Below, piece by piece: positions 1-11,800 of a stretch of DNA of 64,000 bases. Made by a program: the position numbers and the translations under genes. The DNA is taken from positions 3,206,477 to 3,270,476 of the forward strand of contig JACAXG010000075.1 in the NCBI GenBank assembly GCA_018881555.1, given 5' to 3'. How positions within the stretch are numbered: position 1 is the stretch's first letter; every line of letters begins with the position of its first letter. The notes under the pieces are model-generated. The model did not search any database, was not told where the DNA came from, and saw only the letters and a list, made by a program, of their open reading frames with translations. The DNA is from Amblyornis subalaris (Eukaryota > Chordata > Aves > Passeriformes > Ptilonorhynchidae).

Positions 1-900
1 GTTCAACTGTACATATAAACTCTCAGTGCTGAAATTCCAAATCTAACTTTTTTTTTTTCCCTTTATGCCTTTAGAAATTAGGCTTTGCTGCATGACTCCG
101 AGATCAGCCCAGCAAGGTTATTTTGGATGAAAGAGAAGATTGAAATCTTAAGTTCAGGGCTCCTTAGGGAGATCATCCTGCCAGCAACCTCCCCTACCTT
201 GTAGAGATCCTGCTGTAGTAGATTTTAACAACATGCTTTTTCACGGGTTTTGACCTTTAAAAAGAAGGAAAAAAAAATCCCAACTCCCAAAAAACAATGG
301 AAAAAAACCCCAAGGACAAAAAAAAGAGGGAATAGCAGCAGGCAGGTGGGCCCTGCTGGTGCAGCCAGTAGAGGGCAGTGGGATTTAGAGGAAAGTTGTT
401 GAACTTGGTCTTATGAAGTATTTGAAGCGATAAACCCATCCATTTAATTTATTATTTGAACCTACCTATCCCGTCCTGCACTAAGACATAAACAGCACAG
501 AGAGCAAAGAAAAAAAATAGGAAAGAAAATTTATTACTTTGGGACCTCTAAAGAGTTGTGTTTCAGGAAGATCTCATACCAATGCATCATTTATTTAATC
601 TTGTAAATAATTTTTAATTATTGAAATACACTAATTCAATGCATCCTATTGAAACCAACAGGTCTGTTTCTCATGGGTTTAAAAACCAACAGGTAACTTA
701 AAATTAAAATTTAAAAAAAATCAAATAAGAAGGAAGGTATTTTTAAGGCAGACCTATTGTCACTTCTGAAGATGAAAACTTGTTCTAGTCCACACGAACA
801 AGAAAGTAAAACAGGTTAAGCAAAAAGCAACACAAGCAAGGAATGCAGACTTTTAATTCTCACTGCACCTTGTTTACCAAGGGGAAAAGCAACATTTCTT
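1..900. other. AT-rich non-coding DNA upstream of the TIMM22 CpG island
   Basis: I see no conserved coding sequence here. The stretch is AT-rich with several A/T homopolymers, in sharp contrast to the GC-rich island that starts near 1100. It holds a minus-strand AATAAA (positions 535-530) and a good minus-strand 3' splice acceptor near 768, which could belong to a short transcript running left from the island (separate entry). NXN, the next gene in mammals and as I recall in chicken, is not recognisable. Confidence 0.5.
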
Positions 901-1372
901 ACCTCATCACCAAATAGAACAAGCTTCCCAGAGCCAAGGTCCCTGCATGATTTGACATGAGCCAAATTTGCACTTTGGGACGGAAAAACTGATTGTGGTT
1001 ATCATCAGAGCCCTTTTGAGCTACACACATCCTGAAGTAACACCGCTGCTTCACGCCAGAGGAGACCCAGGTTTCCCCAGGAAGGAAAATCCAAGCGGGG
1101 ATGTCCTGGTGCTCCGGCGTCTTCGTCGGGGAGCGAGAACACCTTTTCCAGGCTCGGGCGCCTCGGGCTCTCCCGCCGCGCCGGAGCTGCGGGGCCGAAG
1201 CGCCCGGCCGGGCTCCCGCTGCCCTCAGAGCCTCGCGGGGGCTGCGGCTGCGGGCTGGGCTCCGGCGGGACAGCGCGGGCACAGGCAGCGCCCGCCCGCC
1301 CCGGCCGGGACCTGTTGCCCTCAGACAGCGGCGCGGGGCCGGAGTCAGCCGAGGGGAGGACGGCGGGGACAC
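510..1372 (-). other. Possible divergent spliced transcript from the TIMM22 promoter
   Basis: On the minus strand an open frame leaves the CpG island and ends at a consensus splice donor (ATGAG|GTAAGA, exon end at 904). About 135 bp further on is a plausible acceptor (TTTTCATCTTCAG|AAG, exon start about 768), then AATAAA at 535-530. If spliced, the frame stays open across the junction and stops within about 20 codons. The last ATG of exon 1 would give a peptide of about 36 aa with a hydrophobic core (short motif LALGSLFYLVM). I recognise no family; it is neither NXN, GLOD4 nor MRM3. It may be a lncRNA, an uncharacterised small protein, or nothing. Confidence 0.22.
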
Positions 1373-1913
1373 GGCGGCGACACCTCAGAGCTTCCCGCCC
1401 CCTCCCCGCACCTCAGCCAGGGCACGGGGACTCGGTCCCGCACTGCGGCACCTCAGCGCTCCCTCACGTCGGGAATGCCCCGGGCGAGGCTGCCGGTCCT
1501 CCCCAGCCCTACCGGTGCTCCCGAGCCCCCGCGCTGCCCTCACCTCCCCGCGCTCACCTGCAGCCGCAGCCGCCGCCGCCGCGCTCGAGGATGCTCCCGC
1601 AGCCGGAGCCCTCACCTCACCTGCACCGGCCGCACCGGCCGCCAGGGGGCTAATACGCGGCACGCCGGGTAATGTAGTCCCCGCGCTGCCCGGGACGGCC
1701 AATCCCCGTCGTGCCGCGGAGCGTGCCGGGAGTGGTAGTTCTCCCCTGTGGAGGCTCCGCGGGGTAGGCTGGGAGGTGTAGTCACAGCGCTGCGGGGAGC
1801 GGCCGACGCCTGCGCGCCGCGGAACTACAACTCCCGTGCGCTCCCGCGGCGGCGGCTCCAGCGGGCCCGGACGCGGCGCCGAGCGCCCGTGGGTGTCTAG
1901 GTCCAGGCCCGTC
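1100..1913. promoter_or_regulatory. TIMM22: CpG-island promoter of TIMM22 with four ZNF143-like sites
   Basis: This very GC-rich, CpG-dense segment ends at the TIMM22 start codon and has no TATA box nearby. Within 180 bp are four copies of a motif close to ACTACAATTCCC, the ZNF143 (Staf)/THAP11 site: 1664-1680, 1724-1742 and 1766-1783 on the minus strand, and 1822-1840 on the plus strand (ACTACAACTCCCGTGCGC). A CCAAT box lies at 1699-1703. ZNF143-type sites are common in bidirectional CpG promoters of housekeeping and nuclear-encoded mitochondrial genes, which fits TIMM22. Transcription probably starts near the last motif. Confidence 0.7.
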
Positions 1914-2139
1914 ATGGCGGCCCCGTCGCCCTCAGCGCCGGGAGAGCCGGCGCCGCCGCCGCCCCCGCTGCAGTACAGCCTGCTGCTGCAGCACCTCGTG
2001 GGCGATAAGCGGCAGCCCCGCGCCTGGGACCCCGCCGCCCTCGGCGGCATCCCCTGCCCGCCCAAGAGCGAGGAGCAGAAGATGGTGGAGCGGGTCATGG
2101 AGAGCTGCCCCTTCAAGGCGGCGCTGGCCTGTGTGGGAG
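1914..2139 (+). CDS. TIMM22: TIMM22 coding exon 1
   Basis: Codes for residues 1-75 and ends one base into Gly76 at GGGAG|GTGCGG. The poly-proline run near residues 13-19 is longer than in human; residues 20-36 are almost invariant. Confidence 0.95.
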
Positions 2140-4960
2140 GTGCGGAGGCTGGAGGGATGGGGCTGGCAGCTGTGGGGCGGTTCGGGAGTCGGGGGTCCCT
2201 GTGGCGTCGGGAAAGGGGCGGATGGAGAAGAGGCCGCCGCCCCCATGCTTTGATTTTTCTCCTTCTAAGCCTTCTCCAGTGCCTGTCACACGTCCCAGGG
2301 AGGGACTTGTTTGTCTGTCTGCCTTCCTTGGAGAGGCTCAGGTGCTCATGGCCTTTCCTCAGCACTGCACGGGCTGTCACAAGTGTCCATAGCACCAAGA
2401 GACTCGTGCTCCTGCACTGCCCCTGTCACTCACAGACAGTGGGAGCAGAGCTCCTCTGTTGCCTGAAGGAGTGTGCTGCTCCAATCCAGCCAAGTTAATT
2501 TTGTGCTGTTTGTCTTTTACAGGATTTGTCCTGGGAGGTGCATTTGGTATCTTCACAGCTGGCATCGACACCAATGTGGGGTTTGATCCCAAGGATCCCT
2601 ATCGCACACCCACGGCCAAAGAGGTGCTCAAGGACATGGGGCAGCGAGGCATCTCCTACGCCAAGAACTTTGCCATTGTGGGTGCCATGTTCTCCTGCAC
2701 GGAATGTGTGGTAGAATCTGTGAGTAAGAACCTCTTAAGCATTAAGAAATGTTTTTTTGTGCACTTAACTAGATCCACATAAGTACATACTTCCCCTTTG
2801 TAGTAGGGCAATGGAATAGGCCAGTTTGTTCTTTCTTTCTTTCTTTCTTGGCCAGCAAAGCTTTTCAGCTTTGAGACCTGCCTTCAGAGCTGCTGTTCTC
2901 TGATGGAATGAAGAACTCTTTGGCAATAGCAAAGTCCTTTTCAGATTAAGTCCTGAACGTACTGTCAAGTATAGGCACTACTTTTTAAAAATCTACCTAC
3001 AAGTACTTGTTACTTTAAAACATCAAACCATGTGTTGAAAGATGGTAATTTGAGTGTCTAAAAATTCCATATGCAGAAAGGGATCCTTTGATGAAAGTTC
3101 TTTAGTAACAGGCCTGTTTTCTTCTGGCCCCTACAGCCAGAAATTACCTTGTGCAGCTCAGTGGTAAATCTATCATCTGATTTCTTAAATAGGAAAATCA
3201 CCCTGTTATGAATTTTGAGTCTTGCCTTTTAATTGAAAGACACAATTACTTAACTCCTCTAGAAGAAAAGTGCATCTGCTTGCACAATAGAGCAGAACAA
3301 AGAGATCCTCTGCACTGGTGAAAATCCAGCATGTCCTAGCTATGGAAATAGTCCATCTTTGTCAGCAGGTGGTGTGGCTCTCGCCTGTGCCAAGGACCTG
3401 AGCTGCATGGCCGGGCTCAGGGCTGCTCTCATGTAGCTATTGCACCTTGAAACCCTCTGGGCAGGTGCTTGTGCTCAGGGCTGTGTTCTGGGGGCTGTGC
3501 TCACTCACCTCAGGATCCTTCCCACAGCACTGCATTGCACCATACGGATTTGTCTCACCTCTCCCAGTTACCTGCTCCTTCCTTCTCTCTCGGCCCTGCG
3601 AGTTTGGGAGTGCAGGGCCATCTGCTGAGAGCAAAGGGAAGAACATCCTCGGCTGAGAAAGGGCTGGAAGGCTGTTTAATCTTTCTTGCTGTTAGATAAT
3701 GAGTGTTTATTCCGTATTTACTTGTTGATTCTGATTTCTAATTCCACAGTATCGTGGGAAGTCAGACTGGAAGAACAGCGTTATCAGTGGCTGCATCACG
3801 GGAGGAGCCATCGGCTTCAGAGGTTGGTGCTGCCTGCAGGGAACTGTTCCTGTGATAACTGTGATAAGACTTTAATTTGGTTATGCAGGACACAGTGTTC
3901 TTAGTGGAACACACACTGTAAATCTCTTTGCTTGGGGTTGTGGTGAAGCCAGCGTGAGAGTGTGCTCCAGACTCCCTCGCTTTCCTGTCAGCTCCAAGGA
4001 TAAGTGTGGATAGGGAAGTGTTGATCATGCAGGACAGTGAGATTGGAGGAAAAATCAACAAAATTCACTTGAAAGAAAAATCAGGAGGTGGTGTTGGCTA
4101 TCCACACTCTTCTGTGGTGTCATGGGGAGAGACCCAAAAATACAGAGCAACTGAGAAGCTCTTGTGTTAACAGAGCTCTACTTACATCTATTATTTCACT
4201 GTCTCTACTACTCTCCTTTGAAATTAGAACTAAAGAACTCTCCTCTGTTCTTTTGCACTGTGTGTAAAATGCTTTCCTCCTTTCTCACGTTTCAATTCAA
4301 ACAGACATTTTATTTAGATGTAAAAAAGAAGGAGCACTGGGGTTTTAGTCCAGCAGCACTAGTGGGGACTTTGGGAAGCCTTAAGTGGTAACAACATCTG
4401 GGAAAAGTCCCAAATAGGAAGACAGCTGCTCTGTTCATCAGAAATATCAAGCTTCTCTCACCTCTCCTTAAGAAAAAAACCTGTCCATGGAGCAGAAAAG
4501 AAAAGAAAGCTCTTGAAAGTGCTTCTAATTGAGCTTGTTAAATTGTGTCTGTCCTCACCTAATCCTCTTAGAGCTGTCAGAACAGTAGCTGCTCTTCCTA
4601 TCCCTCCCTTGTCCCACCAAGCCATTTGAAGTGGGACAGTTAAATCAGCAGTGGCCACTGGAGGGTTCTCTTCTGTCCCCTGGGGGAGCCTGAGGAACAC
4701 AGCACCCAGTGAACAACGCCCTGCTGGCCCCCCCTCACCTCGGGCAGTGGCAGTGCCAGCGCTCCCTGGGAGTGCACTGCTAGCTTCCTGCCCGTGTGAG
4801 CTCTTTGAGCCAGCACAAGTTACTGGGAAGAAAAATATTTTTCCTATTTTGCCTCATTGTTTCCCACCTTTCTTGCCTTGCAGCCGGGTTGAAGGCCGGG
4901 GTGATCGGCTGCGGAGGATTCGCCGCTTTCTCCGCCGCAGTCGATTACTACCTCCGGTAA
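1914..4960 (+). CDS. TIMM22: TIMM22, mitochondrial inner-membrane import translocase subunit Tim22
   Basis: Four exons join to 573 nt, 190 aa plus stop: 1914-2139, 2523-2719, 3750-3822 and 4884-4960. All junctions are GT-AG with matching phases (1, 0, 1). The protein matches vertebrate TIMM22 along its length (human 194 aa): an N-terminal Ala/Pro-rich stretch, then LQYSLLLQHLVGDKRQP, the GGIP and SEEQKM segments, and the Tim17/22/23 fold from about residue 65 with glycine-rich membrane helices. The motif GIDTNVGFDPKDPYRTPTA is in exon 2 and the protein ends DYYLR. TIMM22 forms the channel of the carrier translocase, which inserts metabolite carriers and other multi-pass proteins into the inner membrane. 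The start lies in a good Kozak context (GTCATGG) and aligns with the mammalian start. ABR runs toward it from the right. Confidence 0.97.
2523..2719 (+). CDS. TIMM22: TIMM22 coding exon 2
   Basis: The acceptor TTTTACAG precedes GATTTGTCC and the donor is TCT|GTGAGTAAG. It encodes the first membrane helix, the conserved intermembrane-space segment and the start of helix 2, ending phase 0 after CTECVVES. Confidence 0.95.
3750..3822 (+). CDS. TIMM22: TIMM22 coding exon 3
   Basis: This short 73-nt exon (TTCCACAG|TATCGT ... TTCAGAG|GTTGG) encodes YRGKSDWKNSVISGCITGG and the start of the next helix, as in other vertebrates. Confidence 0.95.
4884..4960 (+). CDS. TIMM22: TIMM22 coding exon 4 with stop codon
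   Basis: After CTTGCAG the exon reads CCGGGTTGAAGG and encodes the glycine-rich last helix, ending AAVDYYLR and TAA at 4958-4960. Confidence 0.95.
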
Positions 4961-5810
4961 CATCCCTCGGGAGCGACATTCCCTGTTCCAGTGCTGCTGC
5001 TGAGAGCCTGCATCACGGCACAACCATCAGGCTTACCTTTCCACCGCCTCTGGAGTCCTGGTCAGCGCGAGCGGGGCGGCGTTGGCCGCTTTTCTGAATG
5101 ACTAACAAGGGTCTGGCTCCGAGCCCTGGCGAGCTGCTCCAGGCGGGCTTGTGGGAGCATGCGAGGAGGGAGCCAGGCACAGAGCAGCATCTCCAGGATC
5201 AGCTGACTGTCTGTTTCCAGGAAACATGCCTGGACTCTGAGCTTTTTCGATCCTTTGGGGCTGATTTTGATTAAGTCTCTGTTAGCATCAAGAGGCATGA
5301 GGACGATCTTCGAAGAGAAATGCACCGATTTAGGTTACCACATATTTGAAGGTGCTGCAAGTGTTGAACAGTCACCAGTTTGCAGCTTGCTACTCTGTTG
5401 GGGAGAGGTAAGATCCTGTGGAGAAATAAGTTTGTTCCAGGCTTTTCTTAAAATACCATCTGAAGACAAACCACCATCTGTACAACTTGTCTTACTTATT
5501 TCAAGTACAGAGATGAGCGCCAGATTTCTTTTACCATGTTTTAAAGGGAAAAGCAGAAAGGAATCCTTAGCCTTAGAGCTGTGTGGTTACTGGCAGATGA
5601 ACAAAACAGTTTAAAGGAAAAAAAAAAGAGGTTGTTGCTGAAGTATAATTCTCTGTAGCCACTTGGCTAGCCTGATTTAACCTCACTGTGGGAGTACAAT
5701 CTTGCTACTGCTTTAACTGCCCCAGGCTCACCCCATTAGTTCCAGCAGCTTGATAGTGAGACTTAGAAAGCAGAATTGTGAGAATAAACCACTGTTTGAC
5801 AGATAGCTGG
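4961..5810 (+). other. TIMM22: TIMM22 3' UTR
   Basis: From the stop codon to just past the first convincing AATAAA. No further splicing or coding sequence is seen. Confidence 0.6.
5783..5788 (+). terminator. TIMM22: TIMM22 poly(A) signal AATAAA
   Basis: First canonical AATAAA downstream of the stop codon on the plus strand, about 820 bp after it; a GT-rich stretch with TGTTTG follows shortly after. Confidence 0.6.
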
Positions 5811-6620
5811 GCATTCACTCAGCACACAGTCTGCTTCCCATCACGTCCCTGTGCCACCTCCAAGTGCCCCAGTGTTACACAGGGGGAAGGGAAGTGTTAT
5901 TTCTGCAGAACATTGGTGTTGGAATCAAAACATCTGTTAGCTCAAGGTTGATTTGCCCTCCTGCTCTTCTAACCAAGCTCTGTTCTCAGACCTCAGAGGG
6001 TCATTTTTAACCTTCATTGAACCACTCCATAAAGGCAAACACCCAGTCTCATCTTTTTCAGGCAGTGGAATTCCAGATGCAGTGCACACACCTAAAAGGG
6101 ATTCTCCCACCTGCTTTCCCTCCTTTACATCCATAGTTTGACATCCCAGAACAGTGACAGCCCTTGTTTACCTGCAAGAGCAATTCTAGTGGGGTGGTTT
6201 GGCTGATATGGTGGTCAGTGGTCAGTTTGGAAGCACATTGGCTCCCATTTCCACATGGAAAGAAGTGGGGAGACAGCACCATGTGATCTATCAGATGAGG
6301 TTTCCAGATCTCCTGATGTCCCTTGCTGTGCCTGTTCAGTATCCTCAGGCCAGAAGCTGTACAAGTCAGCTGAATTTTAAGCTTGAGTAATTCTAGGCTG
6401 ATTAAACAGGCTGGCTCCAGACAGTCCACGTTTTTTTCCTCCAAAATGCAAGGATGTAGCCCAAACCATAAGAAGTCTCTTCAAAGATTGCCTGGCACAA
6501 TGCCTGTGCTTATACCACTGGCTTGAAATGCAACTAGCAAGAATTCCACGACAGAAAGAGAAGAAACTGTAATGCCAAGGTGATCAGTTAGTGCAAACAG
6601 CAACACCACAGGGCTTCTTT
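5811..6620. other. Convergent intergenic gap between TIMM22 and ABR
   Basis: About 0.8 kb separates the inferred poly(A) sites of the two tail-to-tail genes. I see no conserved reading frame and no repeat element. Confidence 0.5.
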
Positions 6621-6629
6621 TGTGCAAAT

Positions 6630-8839
6630 ATCGGGGCTTTGCATTTTTATTAACATTTTTTTTCTCCTCACGAGGTTTTACAGCCATTTAAAGTTTATAA
6701 TCTACAGAAATTGAAACAGAACACAAACAAAAATATATCCTTAACAACTTTTGAAAGTCAAATATTAATTAACAGTTCTATTCTACCTGTAGCTGCAAGA
6801 ATCCACCCCCCCTCTTTTCCTTCCTGTAGGGACAAGCAAAAGCCAGTCATGGGGACAGCCACAGCCCGTTGTGCTGGGCTGTGGGGACCGGGCCTCCAGC
6901 CACTGTCGCGCGGGGGGAGGTTTGGCTGTACACAGTCTCCATCTGGAATGACAGTATCGTGGACAGAGACTTGGACACATGTAACAAATCAGACACACAC
7001 AGGGATCTNTTGTGCAGTCAGATCTAAAGCTCGGCCTCCTTACTGGGTCCAGGGCCAAGACAGACGCCTGGATATCTTCTGCAATGCTGTTTCCCTTCTG
7101 TTTAGCTGGTAGTCAAGAGGAGCAGGGTCTGGAGTGTGAGCCCTTTGGAGGGGGACTGGGACCTCCCCTCCTTAGTTGCTTTGCTGGTGCAGGGCTGGCA
7201 GGTGCTGCCTTCCCCAGGGAGGTTGCTGAGGACATANCTGGTGCATCGGGCTCTACCTGGAACAGTCCATTAGTCAGGAGGGTAAAGGCAACGCCACTGT
7301 GAGGGACACGCTTGGTCACTTCTCATCCATCTCCGTTTGGCACAGGAGAGCACAGGGCCAGCGCAGTCAGGGAGGCGGGGGGGCTCTTCCCACAAGAACA
7401 CGGACTCAGCTCACAGAGCGAAAGGTTTCGTGTCCCAACAGGTACCAACACCTACGTGGGAGGGTGGGGGACATCCCGGGAGCCGGGCACTTGGGCAGCC
7501 TGTCCTGCCTTGGGATGTGGCGTGACAGCTCCAGCCATCAGCCTGGGAGGGGTCAAGAACTGGAGCCACTAACAAATGGACCTGAGCTGGCCGGGCACGG
7601 CTAATCCAGTGGCAACCACTTTGGGAGAAAGACAGAACAAAGCACTTCTGCCTTCAGTCGTGAGGGCCATGAAGGCTTTCCTCCTCCTGTCCTTCTCCAG
7701 GCTGGGTGACCATCCAGCTGCTGCAGAGCGCGTGCCTCTGGCAGCCTGGCAGGGCCATGTGCTCACATGTGCCCGGTGCAGCAGGGAAGGCCAAGGAGGG
7801 AAACAAAACCTCCTTGTCCCCGTGGCCATGGCAGGAACGCTGGTGCCCCGGCAGGCTCTGCCACAGGGTGCATGCAATGCTCATGGCAGTGCTGGGCTGG
7901 CAGGGGCGTGAGTGCTTCATTATGGCAGAGATACAAATGTACAGAAGGGACCCTGTTCCCCACCAAATTTCCAGACTGGGGAAATTTGGGACCCCATCGG
8001 TGCCAGAGCACAAATGTGGAGTCAGCCCATGGTGCAGGAAGCAGACGTGCCTGGCTGGCTGTGCCTCCAGCCTGCTGTGGATCGAGACCAGCACAGCACC
8101 TCTCCCTCCAGCCTTGTGTGAGGGTTTACCCCAAAACGCTACTGGGAGGCGAGGTCCAGCGAGGGGAGGAACCGCCACGCCACACACGCACAGGCAAAGC
8201 ACAGGACCGGGGCTGGAGAGGGGACTGGCCTGAGAACACCCAGAAGAGCCGTGGCGAGGAGGAGGCTGCACCCTGCCCCTCTGCTCTCGTGGTCGCAGGT
8301 TTGCTCGGGCCGGAGCAGGATCCAGGCACAGGGTCCAACGTTGCGCAGGCAGCGAAGCCAAAGCAGAGCTGGTCGTCACCGTCACCGGGGAGGGAGACCC
8401 TGAGCTCCCAGCCTCGGAGTGAGGCGGTGCTGCACATGCAGGCGTGGGCAGGGGAGCTGGGCAGCAAACAGGCACTCGTGGGGCACTGCAGGCTTCGGGC
8501 GAGGGGTGCCTGGGAGGAGTGAGCGGGTGGAAAGGAGTCCAGGAGTAAAACTAGCCAAGGGGGAAGCCTGTGTCCACAGCCCTTGTCAGTCACTACCTCT
8601 TCCGTTGAGCAAATATACATAAAAACAATTCTTGAACACAAGAAGGGACATAAGACACGACTACTTTACAGAGAGGGCCTGGCGCCTGGGTGGGACCGGG
8701 CCGCTGGAACGCGATTGTACAGGAGCTGCAGGCGGCACCGCCCTGGGTCTGGGCTGGTCTCCCTGCGGGGCTGTGATCCAGTCCGTGTCCCCCAGCAGGG
8801 AGCTGGGAGTGTTTGCAGCTGGTGCCTTCTGCCTGCGGG
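6630..8839 (-). other. ABR: ABR 3' UTR (inferred)
   Basis: There is no coding similarity between the ABR stop codon and the candidate poly(A) signal. Many overlapping chance frames exist because the segment is GC-rich. A 3' UTR of about 2 kb is plausible for this gene. Confidence 0.5.
6646..6651 (-). terminator. ABR: ABR poly(A) signal AATAAA (minus strand)
   Basis: TTTATT on the plus strand reads AATAAA on the ABR strand about 2.2 kb past the ABR stop codon, in an AT-rich pocket right after a long GC-rich stretch. It is the best candidate for the end of the ABR transcript. Confidence 0.5.
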
Positions 8840-11800
8840 CTACACGTCCGTGGAGAAGTAAAGTGTGTTGCGTTTCAACTCGGTGAAGGAGATGGGAGGA
8901 TGCTGCAGGTAGTAGAGAAGGACCTGGACCTGTAGAAGGCAAATGGGGGGGTGTTACTCCAGAAAGGGGAAGAGCTGACACCTCCCAGCTTGTCCCATCC
9001 GGCGAAGAGTAACATCTACCCAGACAGGCAGGTGAACCCCTCCACTGCCCAGCTCTTACCTGGGCCATCACATCATGGGACCAGATGTCAGAGGCCAAGG
9101 TGAGGTGCGCCTTGCTCTCTCCCTCTGAGGGTCTCAGCAGTGTTGGCCCAAAGACCGTGGCCAGATTGTGGAGTGACATTTTGTTGATGGGCTCCTTTTC
9201 AGCCACCCTGTGGGGACACAGGGAGAGAGGGAGCGTCAGCCCCTAATGCTGCCCTGGCGCGGGGCAGCCATGGGGCGATGTGTGGGGCGAGGGCTGCTCT
9301 CCCTCCTCCCAGCCTCAGGGGAGCACCTCCTGCTGGCCACTGCCCTTTGCAGCCCTCAGAAAACCCAGGTGCAGGGCAGGGAGCTCTGCCCCCTTCACGG
9401 CCTCCGCCGGAGCCGCCAGGCCTGGCCGGGAGCCCCGGGTGTGATGTGGCAGCAACCAAGCCCTCACTCACTCATGAGCTGCGGGGCCTCCACCCTTCCC
9501 CAGCCCCGCAGGGTACGGAGAGCTCTGCACCAGCCCGTGCCCCCCACACCCACTCCCCTCGAGGCTTCCTGCCCCGACAACCCTGTGGGACCCCTGCCAA
9601 CATCGAGGGAACCAGGACCACAACATTGCCATGTTAGGAGGCAGCTGTGCTCCCCGGCACAGGCTGCTCGCTTGAGCCCCGGCCAGGGGAGCAGATGTGG
9701 GAACTGGCTGTGCCCGGTTCTCAGGATGGAAATGGATTTTTCCTTCTCCATCCCCCAGCATCAATCACTTTTTCTGTTTGATTTTAGCCAAACCAGAGGG
9801 GGAAAAAAAAAGCTTCATGATGCAAGTAACATGAGCTGTGAGCCCCAGTCCCAGGCTCTGGCCAGGCTCTGTGTGCTGCTCTGCTGCCCTCCCACAGCCC
9901 TGTGCCTTCCATGGGGTTTGGGGCCCCAGAGAGCCCCAGTGCACCAGTCCCCAGGTTCGGATGGACCTCATCTGGGCCAAGACAAAGCTCATCAAACCAC
10001 GCACTGCTGCATTCACCCTGGGACGGGTGACACGGGGTGTCACCTGCAGCTCTGGGACATGTCCACAGAGCTGACTGTCTCTGGGTCTTGGCCACCCTCT
10101 GCTGACAGGTGACAGGGATTGTTGCACCTTGTTTTGCAAGGGCTACTGCTGGACTGGAGGGAAGGGACACAGCACTGTTTTCCTGCTAAGGGGGACATTG
10201 CACAGATCCCAATTGATTCCCATCCTGTGCCGAGGCCAGCTGCTCCCTGCAGAGCTCATCCAACCAGCTGTACACCGGCTGCAGCAGCCAAGAGTTCCAT
10301 GTTTCCACAGGCAGTGTGCTCCCTGCAGAACCGACCCGGATCAGCCGCCGGGCACGGAACAGGCCCTGCTGGCACCGTGGCCGGTGGTCCTGGGGCACCA
10401 GGAGCTGCTCTGGGGGGCCAGAATGGCTCCAGGATCCCCCCAGCATCCTACAGGGTCCAAGGAGAGGAGATATGGAAAGCCAACACTGACATCAGCCAAA
10501 GGGTCTGAACAGGCTGCAGCCTGGCAGGACACAGGAATATGCCAGAGCCCAGGGAGTAGGGGCAGGTGGGACACACCTGGGGCTGCACCCTCTTGGAGGA
10601 GCTGGGAAACGACCACTCCATGCCTGCCCTGAGCTGCTGTTGCTAGCCCTGGCTGCTGCCCACAGCCCTGCTCTGCACCAGCACGGCACCAGCTGCCTCC
10701 AGTCAGGGATCAGCCCACAGCTGTGCAGGCACCCCAGGAATCAAAGAGTGGCTCTGACTCCGTTCATGTCCGATCCCCACAGCAAAGCAGCGAGACAGAC
10801 CCGTCCTGCACCTCCCACCCACCCCAGGCAGCCCTTGAGCCATTACCTTTTCAAGTGCTCCAGCAGGAAGAGGAAGGTGATGAGGTTGGGGTCAGGCAGA
10901 GAGCGGAGAAGGTGCATCATGCAGTTCTCCTTGGCAGCAGGATCCGAGAGGGCTGGAGACAAGGAGGGAGAGGGCTCAGGACATGGTCTGGTGCAGCAGC
11001 AGGACCCACCATGGGCAGACACCTCCCAGTAGCCAGTGCATGAGCACTGGGGAACAACACCACGAGCCCTGAGCTGGCCTGGAGCTGGCAAGAACAGCCA
11101 GGACCGAGTGGGCCGAGCTGGGAAGGACCCTCAGGAGTCAGGCAATGGCAAACAGAGCCACGTTTGGGCACCAACCCCTTCCCCATCCCCGAGCCCTTAC
11201 CGATCCCCTCCATGAAGGCGGGGTAGAGTCTGTCAGTGAGGAGGGGCTCGGGCAGCTCACGGAAGTACAGCTTCAGCGTGCCGGCGATGGCATTGATGTC
11301 CATGTCACTCAGCATCACCAGGATGTCCTTGTTATCTGTCCAGAGAGCACCCACATGTGATGCCGCCTGCCCTCCTTCCCCTCTGGGTCTCCACCCGCCG
11401 TGTCACTCCAGCTATCCAGACAGGCTGCCAGCTGGAGGGCAGGGATAGCACTGCTGGGTTCACAGCCCCATTAGCCAGGCCGAGGCTGGGAAAAGCCGAG
11501 TGCTTCCCGCCTGGCTGGGCAACAGGACGCGGAACAATTTGCAAATCCATTCGCAACGTTTCCCTGACTCAGTGTCTCCCAGGAGCCAGCCAGGAGTAGC
11601 GGCAGGTCAGAGGCATCGAGGCACAAACAGGGCTGGGATCTCTGGATGTTTCTGGCCCTCCTCGCCCCCGGCCCCTTCCTGGGCACAGCAGCACGTCTGG
11701 CACATCTGGCACAGGTGCAGTGCAATAACCAGACCCTGGGCTTGCAGGGGAACGGGGGATCTCAGTGCCTGTGAACCTTCCCACGTGAACGTGATGTTCC

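Noticed and set aside
899..1372. First exon of NXN, the expected neighbour
   Set aside because: None of the three minus-strand frames resembles the nucleoredoxin N-terminus or thioredoxin-fold segments.
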